Shown: one piece after another, positions 33,357 through 43,583 of the stretch
Position numbering within the stretch: position 1 is the stretch's first letter
Layout of the letters: every line of letters begins with the position of its first letter
NCBI GenBank assembly: GCA_027924645.1
Contig: BSBN01000242.1
Span: forward strand, 3,968,001-4,032,000
DNA length: 64,000 nt
Direction of reading: 5' to 3'
Origin: Cunninghamia lanceolata
Taxonomy: Eukaryota > Streptophyta > Pinopsida > Cupressales > Cupressaceae
Notes under the pieces: model-generated
Databases searched by the model: none
What the model saw: the letters and a program-made list of their open reading frames with translations, nothing else
What the model was told of the DNA's origin: nothing
Translations under genes and position numbers: made by a program

Positions 33357-33765
33357 TTTTACTTGCCCTCAATCAAAATCATTGAATTGGACATCTAGGG
33401 AGAAGATTGTAGTGTAAAGTAATTTGCCTAAGGTGCATTATTTCTCTTAATCCTTCACCCTACTTAAGATAAAAACCATTGTAGCAAGCAAGCCTATCCA
33501 ATTTGACTGATTCTGCATTCCCACATTCATCACCCTTTTCTCCTATCTAGTGTGGTATTGGATAGAGGAGAATAGAAGGATGAAAAGTAAGTGGCAGCCA
33601 TCCTACTCCTGCTTGTTATCAAATCTAGATGTACTTGCGCAGTCTCTCAAACATATTCATAAAATTGTGGAAAGAGTGAGGCTCTTTCCTCTACAGTGCT
33701 GGAGTCAAACTATTCCATCTATCTTGCACATACCTTAGACAATTTTGAAGCATAGGCCTTGCTAA
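33357..33765 (-). other. 3' untranslated stretch of H
   Basis: No ORF or motif recognised between the extra ORF and the polypurine tract. Confidence 0.5.
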
Positions 33766-36008
33766 CTACTGTATCCTTTTATGATCTCGCAGTCTCAAAT
33801 CCATAATTATTTTTCCTGGGTCTTTGTGTGAGAGGAGTGTTAACCATTGAGTGAGGATTACATTAGGATTCATTGCTTCCCTTCTGACCTGCAGTGCCAC
33901 TATCGTTTCTTGTTCTTCATATTTATCCATCAATTCCCCTATGAGCTTCTCATTCTTGAGATATGATAACAATACCCTAACCTGCAAATCCCCAACATAC
34001 ATGGAAGGGTTCCATTATGTGTCCTCTGTCACTAAGTAGTTATGCAAACAATATTCACACAATTAGTCTTCCTCCTCTAAACTGACTTCTTTAAAATAGC
34101 TGTAGAAAATATGCCTTGAATGTAAAGTAGGTTGATTATTAATGAACCTATTAAACTGGAAGCTAAGAAAATTTTCTTTCAAAAACAATGCATATACCCT
34201 CGGTGGAGGTCTACATCCAATTATCTGTATGGCCCTATCAATTACCTCTGTCAGTTTATCCTCCAACCTCTTTATCACCAAATTCTTGTCTTCTATTGAT
34301 GCATTGAGATTCTATTTTTCCTTCTCTCAATTTTCCTTTTCTTGTTTGGATTTATGAGTGAGTTTTATTAATTCAAAACCCAAAGACAAAGTAGTGTGTT
34401 ATACTGGAGTCCTTATCACAGGAGGTTGTGGAGTGAGTACCTCATTTTCTTTAGCATTTGTTTTACTTACAGCCATCTGTGCCAACAAATCTAAATTGGA
34501 TTGATGGCCATAGGTCTGAGTTCTCTCCTCCAACTCCTGTATTCTTTTCTCTTTTTCTTTGTCTTTCTCTTCAGACCCTCTCACCCACTCTTCCAATTAT
34601 TTTATTCTATCAAGAGCTTCTTGAAGTTCTTTTCTTAAGTTCCTATCTTCTAACAATTCCATTTCCTTTTCAAAATTCAAACCTTCATCATCATCATCCC
34701 TAGTTATATAAAAAATTTCCTTAGCAGAACTACTAGGAACTAAATTTCCCACTTTCTTTGCAATAAACAAATCCTCTAAGTTAGAATCATAAGATGAGGA
34801 AACATACCTTCTCTTTTTAGCAGACACATTAACATTTTCACAAGCACTAGTAGAGACATCTTCAAGAGCATCAACAGGGACATCTTTAGGGGCAATTCCT
34901 CCTTTATCTACATTATTCACTGGTGTTGGATCATGGTGCTACTGTCCTTCACCTTCTTCCTGTCATTGTTCCTCCACAACTTTCTCCTTCACACTCTACC
35001 TCTTCAACCTTCCTGAATGCCTAGGAGTAACAATCTTCTATTTGACTTCATATTTTCTTTTCTTTTTACTCCTCTTCTTCTTCTTTTCCTTTGCATCTTC
35101 TCCCTTCATAGTGCTTTTATGCTTCTCAACACTTTCCTTGCTTCTCTTTTTCTTAACAGGTGTTGAATCAGTGCCTCTCATAGGTTTAGGGTTAGAAAAT
35201 GAGGGCTCTTCTACTGCCACTAGCCTATCCTCTAGAGTGTTTTCCTCCTATGGCCCTTCTTGTTCAGGCTCATGTCGGGGTTCATCTTCTGCTTCAAGTT
35301 GTTCCAACAATGTTGTAATATCTACACAATGTTTAAAATCCTCCCAATCAACCTGTGGTTGTTGAATTCTCAGGCTCCTCTTGATCAATAAAACTATAAA
35401 CAACGATGGGACAATGTGGTGTCCAATTGCTTTTTCTGGTATTTAGACCCCATCCTTTTCAACATATTATATAGGAAATTGGGGACGTTGACTAGCTTAT
35501 CATGGCATAGATGATTGAGCAACTTAAAATGTACAGTATACAAAAAATTATGCCGGCCATCACAGGTAATGTATTTAATGATGTATGAAGCACATTTTAC
35601 CTAGAAAAATGGAAGGGATAATCTTTTTGTACCTTGTGTCATTGAGTCTAGGTGCTCTCCTCTCTCACAGAATTCTTGCCTTGATGCAGCTGCATCAACA
35701 TGAGCTAGATACTCGTACCTTGTGTGCGGCAACCCTGTGACTTGGGAAATGGCCATTTCAAAAGCATCCACAACTAATCCCCTGACCATTGCCTCATCAT
35801 ACTGCAGTGTGACTACAAATTCCTTTGCCATTTCATTATCATATTTTATCAATTTCAAAAAGTAGTCCAACCATCCTACTCTGGTAAAGAGTGGTAGCAC
35901 CAACACATCCTCTAATATTTCTTTATGTGCAGATGGTTCTCGTTGTATCGCATCACCCCCCATTATCTCTATGTTTACCTTCTTGAAGTGCAACCTCTTG
36001 AAGTGCAA
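33766..36008 (-). pseudogene. H extra ORF: PF20167-like plus basic and coiled-coil regions
   Basis: From 36008 down: a domain with WLDYFLKLIKYDNEMAKEF and VRGLVVDAFEMAISQVTGLP, matching the layout of the putative plant transposon protein family linked to Athila elements. A decayed part follows (35600-35230), then a very basic block (KKKRSKESVEKHKS; KKKKRSKKKRKYEVK), then acidic and coiled-coil stretches (EMELLEDRNLRKELQEALDR; KEKEKRIQELEERT). Several stops and shifts; TAA at 34597. In Athila the downstream ORF is often called env-like, but no signal peptide or membrane segment is seen here. Confidence 0.6.
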
Positions 36009-36690
36009 CCTCTTGAAGTCTCAATCTCTACTAAACTCCAATTCTACCACCTTGAAGAGAACCAACCTATAGTTTACTACCCTTTTCTATTCTTCACTAC
36101 AACTTTCTCAAGGTAACAAGTTCATATTTTGGTGAAATAGGGTAGGTTTACTTTTTTAGAAAATGACATAGGATGTTCTATCTGGTATCTCTAAAACCAA
36201 AGATGGTAAAAATGGTGAAAATCAAAAAATTAAACCCCTCCCCCCAACTAATGTGTGAAGTGACCTCACTTCACATGGCAATTGATAGGAAACGAAGAGT
36301 ATTCATTAACTGGAATGGTGAGAAATATTTTTGCATGCATGAAATAAATAAAAAGTAATAATGAATGAACAACTCATGAACTTGAGTTGACACATTTGCA
36401 GCGGCACTAGATTTATTTTAAAATGAATGAAGCAACGTGTAGAAAATATGGAATGAGCGAGAAAATGGTGGACTATTTGCCAAAGTAGTGAAGACATTTG
36501 CAGACATGAGTTGCTACGGGTGCCTCCAACACAAGTCCCAACTGAATAATTACATATGCCATAGGTCAAGTCCCAACTGAAAGTGAAAATAGGTCCCACT
36601 AAAAGTGAAAAATAGGTTCCAACTGAAGTTAACTATGTCCATCTTGGATAATGTGTTATGTGTGCATGTGAATTATAAAGCAAGAAAAAA
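36009..36690 (-). other. Linker between integrase and extra ORF of H
   Basis: No supported coding frame. Several short repeats of AGGTCCCAACTGAA type occur around 36535-36620. Confidence 0.45.
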
Positions 36691-37963
36691 TTAAGTCTCA
36701 GTGATAGGGGTTGAGTATTGCAACTCAACCTCTGCATCACTAGATAGGATTGGTGGATCATCTTCCGATGGTGTATCTGTTGGTGTCGCAAAACCTTCAT
36801 TAGGGGTGCCATGAGTACCATATTGAGTGGATAGAGAAATGAGAAAATCATCCTTCTGAAGTGGTTTCTTATATAGTTTCAGCTTGTGTCCATTTACTAA
36901 CAATGAGAATCAGACCTCATCAATGGTTTGTAATTGGACTATACAATTAGGGAATACTTGTTTAATCACATATGGTCTGAACCACTGAGATTGGAGTTTT
37001 CCCTTGAAATATTTGTATCTTGAATCATAGAGAAGGGCCCAATCACCAACAATGAATTCTTTAGTCTTGATATACTTATCATGCCATTTAACTCTTTATT
37101 TCTGTATAACCTCTGTGTGGTGGATGGATTCTAATCTGATTTCATCAAGAACATTCAAATGTTGTAGTCTATCCTTTTGAGCTTCTGTCAAATCCATCCC
37201 TAATTCTATTGTTGTCCTTAGGGTTTTTTATTCAAATTCTATAGGCATGACTACTGTCTTCCATAAACCGATTCATAAGGAGTAAACCCTGTAGTTGTCT
37301 TCCAGGTAGTTCTATATGCCCAAATAGCTTTTGGTAACCTAGAACCCAATCTCTTCTATGAAGATGTACCATTTTTGTCAATATATTGTCAAGCTCCCTA
37401 TTTGTGACCTCAACCTAACCATTAGCCTGAGGATGGTAGGAAGTAGACTTCTTGTGTCTAATATGATATTCCTCCACTAGTTTGGTGATTAAATCCGATG
37501 TGAATTGTGGGCCTTGATTAGTCACTATCTCCCTTGGTACACCATATCTAGTGAAGATTTCCTCATACAAAATTTTTCCCACATTGCCATCTCTAACAAA
37601 CTGCAAAGCTTTAACTTCTACCCATTTGGTTAAGTAGTCAGTACATACCAATATGTATTCCTTGTTGTTTGAAGTAGGAGAGATAGGACCAACAAAATCC
37701 AATCCCCACTTATCAAAAGGGGCTAATGCTATTTATGGCTGCAATTTAGGCATTTCATCACTTCTTGTAGGTCTCCCCATCCTTTGACATCGATCACAAC
37801 TTCTAGTATACTTGACAACATCTTTATGAAGTGTTGGCCAGTAATATCCCATTGTCAATATTTTGAAGGCTATCCTCTTGGCTGCAAAATGTCCCCCACA
37901 GGGTTCATCATGACAAGCCTTCAATATAACAAACACCTCATCCTCTCTGCTACATCTTCTCAT
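36691..37963 (-). pseudogene. Athila-type integrase
   Basis: Zinc finger CHDEPCGGHFAAKR ... CDRCQRMG at 37963-37733. Core at 37702-37415: MDFVGPI, CTDYLTKWVEVKA, then VTNQGPQFTS where the second catalytic Asp is Asn (near 37520). The C-terminal part is decayed (37400-36900) and ends in VNGHKLKLYKKP (about 36890), the usual end of the Athila pol frame. Confidence 0.85.
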
Positions 37964-38099
37964 AATGTTATTTGGGCCAGTGTAGAATAGGAATCCAGAA
38001 ATCCAAGAATAAGGGAAACATTTGTGAATACCTACCTCTTCTCCCTTGGAGAAAAGTAACCTGGAATCTGCCCTAAAACTAAATAATTAGATATGTCTG

Positions 38100-38547
38100 C
38101 ATACCATGGAGTGTGTATAGTTAGAGAAAATAGACACTCGTTAGGAAAAGAGTCATCAACCACTCCTGATGATTGTGTAGGTAGTCTAGACAGAAAATCA
38201 ACAACTACATTAGATTTCCCTAGTTTTTAAACAATTATGTCAAATTCTTGTAATAACAACAACCATCTTAGAAGTCTGCCACCCACTATTGGCTTATTTA
38301 TCAAGTATTTGATTACTGTATGATCTGTATGTATGAACACTTTATAACCAATTATGTAGTGTCTGAATTTGTTAATTGCATAAACAACAGCTAACATTTC
38401 CTTTTCTGTCACAGTGTAGTTCAACTTAGCTCCCTATAGATTTTTAATGATATAGTATATTCCATACTCTTTATTTCCTTCTTGATGGCCTAAGACTACT
38501 CCAATGGAAAAGTCTGATGCATCTGTGTGGATATGAAAAGGCAGTGT
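38100..38547 (-). pseudogene. RNase H of H
   Basis: NYTVTEKEMLAVVYAINKFR and FIHTDHTVIKYLINKP (38424-38227) are the conserved RNase H blocks. Stops lie on both sides. Confidence 0.8.
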
Positions 38548-39681
38548 CTAATTTGGACCTCTGAGAACTAGAGCTTGTGTCAAAGATGCTTTAAGCTTCT
38601 CAAATGAATTCTGACAGTCTGAAGTCCATTCAAATTCAATATCTTTTGTCAAAAGAGTAAACAGAGGTGCAACAATTTTGCTAAAATCATGAATGAACCT
38701 CCTATAATAACTTGCATGTCCAAGGAAACTCCTTACACCCTTCTGTTTATGTGGAATAGGCAGGGTAGAGATAATTTCAATTTTCTTTGGGTCAACTTGT
38801 ATTCCTGCACTTGAGATAAAATGTCCCAAGACTATTCTCTGTGTCATCATCATAAAATATTTTTCATTGCTCAAAGACAGATTGTGCTCTATGCATCTCT
38901 TCAAAACTTTCTCCAAGTTGCATAAAGCTTCTTCATATGTTTCACTATATGTGGTGAAGTCATCCATATAAATTTCCATGTTGTCATGGGCAAAATCAGA
39001 GAAAATACTGAGGACTGCTCTTTGAAATGTGGCTGGAGCGTTGCACAAACCAAAAGGCAAGACTGAATATGCATAGGTCCCCCAAGGGCATGTAAATGTT
39101 GTCTTATCTTGATCCTCTGGTGCAATCTTGATTTGGTTATAGCCACTAAAACCACCAAGAAATGAGAAATATTTCTTACCTAATAAAGAGTCAAGAACTT
39201 GATCAATGAAGGGCAATGGGAAGTGGTCCTTCCTAGTGGCAACATTTAGTTCTCTATAATCAACACAAACTCTCCATTTGCCACCTTTATTGGGCACTAT
39301 GACCAATGGCGAAACCCATTCACTATCTGAAATGGGGTATATAAACTTTGCATCTAAAAGCTTTTGAAGTTCTTCTTTCACTATCTCTCTGAGAGCAGGA
39401 TTCATGTGTCTCTACTGTTGTCTTATAGGTCTGTGCCCATCATCAATGTAGATTTTATGCATACATAAAGTAGGATTTATGCCTTTCACATCACTGTAAT
39501 CCCATGCAAACACTGCTGAGTGGGTTTGTAATACTGCATGCAGGGATTGCTGCTGCTCATCAGTCAATACATTATTAATAGTCAACATCTTTCCTGGCTT
39601 GACTTCCAATGACTTAGACATTTCTTGCACAGAGGACAAATCAAGGCTAGGTATTACTGGAAAGCATTGTTGGGGTAACAA
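38548..39681 (-). pseudogene. Reverse transcriptase of H, near-intact
   Basis: 285 open codons (39405-38548) after a short upstream frame (39681-39412) that contains AVLQTHSAVFAWDYSDVKG. Motifs: WRVCVDYRELNVATRKDHFP, SVLPFGLCNAPATFQRA, IYMDDFTTYS (catalytic YMDD intact), SFLGHASYYRRFI. This is the best-preserved enzyme in the window. Confidence 0.9.
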
Positions 39682-40430
39682 AGTATAGAATATTTAAGAC
39701 ACCTCCTCTGAGGAACTGGTAGGTATTATACTTCTTAAGGGATCTTGTAAGCAAGATGAACAATCTTGCTGCTGTGGGTGTCTTCCATAGTCATTTTGTA
39801 TGATGTGAACGATCAGTTCATCTTCATGCTGAATATCTAGAAAGGGGTTGCGTTCAATAGTCATCAATGTTTGTAGGGAATAGCTGTCCTCATCTTCCAG
39901 GGTAGGCCAAATGGTCTATTCAAGCTCATGGAATGGTTGGGCTGGTGGAAATAAAACTAATTTCTTGGTCACAGTCCCATTCGCTATGATCATGTTACCA
40001 GACCTGCAACCTATAAATGCATCTATTGTGGCAAGCCATGGTCTGCCTAGTATAAGAGGATAACCAACGAGATTAACTTTGGGTTGTAGGACTATGAAAT
40101 CAGTAGGATATTCCTAGGAATCTAATGCAATGACCAAATCCTCAATGACTCATTCAGGTTTAACTGTAGACCTATCAGCTAATTGCAAGACTGTCTGAGT
40201 AGGCCTAAGGTTGTTCAACTGGAGTGTTTGCATTATTTCCTTAGTCATTAAATTAATTGCAGCACCTAAATTTATCAAAGTATTCTTAATCAGAGTCCCA
40301 TTGATTTTGACATCCACAACTAGACTACCTGGATCTATATATATGGGAACAATTATATTTCCCAACATTATGTTAGCAAGGTTACCCAAAACATGAACTA
40401 TCTTTAGGTCTATCCTCTTTCTTCTTGGTT
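39682..40430 (-). pseudogene. Protease region of H
   Basis: NTLINLGAAINLMTKE (near 40270) corresponds to the LIDLGASIN active-site block of Athila proteases, with the catalytic Asp changed to Asn. About 450 bases between it and RT are a decayed linker with several stops. Confidence 0.65.
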
Positions 40431-41471
40431 TCTTTATGTAGATCTCTGATAGTCTTAGTATAGATGGGAATATCTTTGATGGCTTGGATTAAGGGAATCT
40501 TTATACTTATATCTTGTAATTGTCTTATGAGGTCATTTTCAAACTGTGCTGGTTGTTTCTAGATAGCCAAGTGTTCAAGGAAAGGAGGCTTAGGATTTGA
40601 AATGATTTGAGGGCCCTGAGTTGATTCAGGTTGTAGAGGTGATTTATCTGAGGCTCCCTCTATGGGTTCTTCATCTTCAAGTTCTGTAATTTGGGGAGAT
40701 GAATGGCTCACAAGTTGCTTCCCTGATCTGAGATGAACATTACTCACTTCTACCCCATAGGTGGGGTATTGCATTACCTCGTTAATATAAGCCTGTTGAA
40801 TAGGTTTGTTGTTAGGATTAGGTCTAGGTTGGGTGGGGATTTGGGTAGGTCTAGGAGGTGGATTTTGAGGTGCTATTGGAGGAATTATTGTTGGCTACTG
40901 AGGTTGAGGTGGAAGCATAGGTTGCTGGTAATTTACATTTTGCTGCCATTGTTGGTTCTTGTTCCATTGGGGTTACCATTAAGGTTGTTGTGTAGGCCAC
41001 TAGTGGTTATAGTTGGCACCTTGAAAACCTTGTTGGGGCCATGGGTTTAGCTGCTGTTGGTTCCAACTAGGTTGCAGAGTAGGCCATTGTGGGTTTTGCC
41101 AGATATTTTGATTAGGCCATGGTTGAGTGTTCCAAGCAAAGAAATTTTGGTTCGCAGCAGGAAAGGGTGAATTGAAATTTAGTGGATCAGAGGGCATACC
41201 TTGTCTTTGCTGCCAAGGTCTCCTTTGAGCTATGTAGAACAATTGTCCATCCTCTCCTTTAAATGGCTAAAATTCTAGCCTTTCAATCTTCTCTTGCTGG
41301 ATGCTTGCCACCCTTTTGCATTTACAATTGGCCTTCCTTTGCCTACAATTGGGACAATACTCAGTAAGCATTACATCAATCTCCTCTTGTTTCTTCTTGA
41401 TATAAAGAGTGTCCAGCTGTGTAGCCATCTGGTTGATTATGTCCTCCTTCATGTTGGACAACAAGTTACTA
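40431..41471 (-). pseudogene. Gag C-terminal part of H
   Basis: Includes a Cys-rich CPNCRQRKANCKC (about 41320-41360). A Trp/Gln/Asn/Pro-rich stretch (WQQRQGM..., QPWPNQNIWQNPQWPT) lies at 41242-41000, and a basic-acidic tail (VSNVHLRSGKQL) near 40740. Interrupted by stops. It joins the part at 49628 across element C. Confidence 0.7.
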
Positions 41472-41476
41472 ATTTC
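41472..41476. repeat. Target-site duplication ATTTC (left of C)
   Basis: Before LTR start TATGTATGAGG (from TGTGTATGAGG). Repeated at 49623-49627. Confidence 0.8.
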
Positions 41477-42683
41477 TATGTATGAGGAAAATTGACTATG
41501 ATAAACTAACAAAATAAAAAACCAATAACATAAAAAGAACCGATCTAAATAAAATCCATTACTAATAAATCAATAAAACATGAAAGATTTTACCAAGATT
41601 TGTATTGTTCCCTTTGGATGAATGTGGATTGCTCAATAGTGCTGCGAAACCATGGTTGCAACAAGCAAGTAAAGTGCTCAAAGATCAATGTCAAAAGATT
41701 GTAAGAGTGCTCAAGAAGATCAATGTGAAGAGATCATAAATTTGCTCAATCGATGCGATGTATGCTCAAAGCGCTTTTAAGTATGCCTGAGAATAAGTGA
41801 TCGAAGAGAGAGAGAGAGAGAGGCTTAATGAAGGAGATGAGGGGGGTTTATATAGGTTTCAATGAAGATCAATCAATGGTCCATATAACTCAGAAGAATC
41901 AACGGAGGAGAACAGTTGAGGAATGTGCAACGAATAAGAAGAAGCCAAGTGTCTTGCTTTCTTTTGGATGAGAGGAGTTATCAAGAATAGAAGAATGAGT
42001 TGATTGAAGAGATAAATCAATTAAAAGAATAAAATAATCAGTTAAGTGATTTAAAACAAGAAGAAGGGATTTGCATGAGAATAAGAAGATATTTTGCTTT
42101 ATTAAATATTAGAAATATTTAATTGCATGAGCAAGAAAGCTTGAGTTATATTAGAGATAACTCAATTTAGAAGAAAAAGCAATTTAAATAAATATTTGAT
42201 TTATTTAAATTTAGAGAAGATATTACTGGAAGAAGTAATTAAATAATTAGAATTATTTAATTTAGAAGATTTGAAATCAAATTAAATAAATAAATTTATT
42301 TAATTGTTGTGCATGATTTTGGAAGAATGATTTTGATTTAATTAAATAATGTAAATTATTTAATCATAGATAAGAGGGAATTTGTGATGAATTAATTAAA
42401 TAATTGGATTTATCTAATTAATGTGGACTTGATTTTTGGAAAGAGGATAATGATTTAATTAAATAATTAAAATTATTTAATTGTGGAAGAATAACAGAGG
42501 AATTTAATTTAATTACTTAAATAAAGAGAATTTATTTAATTAATGTCGCATGTATGTGATTTAGAAGAATTTGGTGAAATTAATTAAATAATTAGATTAT
42601 TTAATTAACATTGAAATGCAGGTGATTAGACAAATGACGAAATGCAAGTAGTGCGATGACATGGTCATTTTAGGGTGTCTACA
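41477..42683 (-). repeat. 3' LTR of C
   Basis: 1207 bases ending TGTCTACA on the plus strand. It has a longer (GA)n run (about 41810-41832) than the 5' LTR. TATA on minus (CCTATATAAACC) near 41850. The inner half is TTAATTAAATAATT-rich. Confidence 0.9.
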
Positions 42684-42729
42684 TTTTGCCCCTCTTTGAT
42701 GCAATGCAGTTTATAGCGTTGCATCAAAG
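42684..42729 (-). promoter_or_regulatory. Polypurine tract and hairpin of C
   Basis: CTTTGATGCAA (42694-42704) and TTGCATCAAAG (42719-42729) form a perfect 11-bp stem with a 14-base loop. The left arm overlaps the polypurine tract on the minus strand. Same geometry as at 8564-8599. Confidence 0.65.
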
Positions 42730-42920
42730 AAAATGATTATTGAAGACATGATACAATTTTGATGCCCCAGTGTAGCTAGTTGCCCCAGTGTATGCCCCCT
42801 CGAGCGGGAAGACAGGGAAGCGACAGAAGAACTGGGTTGACACTCGACTAGAGGAGTGCGCGACAAGGTAGGAGAAAAAGTAGAATGGGGTGGGAAGACA
42901 AGAAAACATGAGGAGGGATG

Positions 42921-42930
42921 CTATAAATAG
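42921..42930 (+). promoter_or_regulatory. TATA box for the antisense PMD gene (C)
   Basis: CTATAAATAG, 107 bases before the exon 1 ATG. Paired with the similarly placed box at 8373-8382. Confidence 0.6.
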
Positions 42931-43035
42931 GTCCCATGGGGACCAAAATCCTCATTTGCACCCTAGGAGCTTCTAAATTTAGAGAGCAGAGCCTCCAAAT
43001 TTAGGGTGGGAGAGTTGAGCAGATAGCAAGGAGAG

Positions 43036-43110
43036 ATGCCGATTCCAGTGCACAGGCATCAGGCAGAGCTCATGCGGACATACAGGAGGCCAGTAGGAGC
43101 TCCGACAGCG
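43036..43110 (+). other. Exon 1 of the antisense PMD gene (C)
   Basis: 75 bases, ATG to GCG|GTAAGT. Same length and phase as 8213-8287 in D. Confidence 0.7.
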
Positions 43111-43235
43111 GTAAGTGCTCTAAAACTTCATTTGATTTGGTTGTTTTAGGGTAGATTAGGGGTAGGTTTAGGGAGGTCAAATAGGTCAGCCAAAAGCGCT
43201 TTAGGGTATCGCGACGCTAGTGGTAGTCGGTTAGA

Positions 43236-43583
43236 GCGCTTTTGGCGTGCCGCAGCGCAGTTGGTAGGTAAGTAAAGTGCTTTTGGTAAAAATGCAGCGC
43301 GGTTGGCTTTAGGGATTAGGGCCACAGCGCTTTTGGTAACATGTCGCAGCGCGTTTGGCTAAGTAGTGCAGCGCACTTGGTAGAATAGGTTAGCACGGTT
43401 GGAAATGCATGGGAAAAAACAAGTCGCCTTTGTTCAGACAGTGAGGCACGGTTGGGGGTATAGTGCAGCACATTTATAAAACAAAGCGCCTTTGGTGTAG
43501 GCTAGCGCCACGCAATTGTAGAAGTAGCTAGGCGCTTTTGGTAGAATAGAGAAGCGCTTTTGTGTGAAACAAGGCGCTTTTGG
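43236..43583 (+). repeat. 20-22 bp degenerate array in the PMD-gene intron (C)
   Basis: The core GCGCNNTTGG or close variants begins at 43236, 43255, 43277, 43297, 43327, 43349, 43371, 43393, 43424, 43446, 43468, 43486, 43510, 43532, 43554 and 43574. That is 16 copies, most 19-22 apart and two about 30 apart. Wholly intronic. D carries the same kind of core (shared word AGTCGCCTTTG). Confidence 0.8.

Noticed and set aside
33766..36008. Envelope protein in H
   Set aside because: No signal peptide or membrane segment is visible; domain layout fits the PF20167-like transposon protein instead.
43236..43583. CRISPR-like or simple satellite reading of the 20-22 bp array
   Set aside because: Units are degenerate, contiguous and without unique spacers, in a plant intron; not a CRISPR array.
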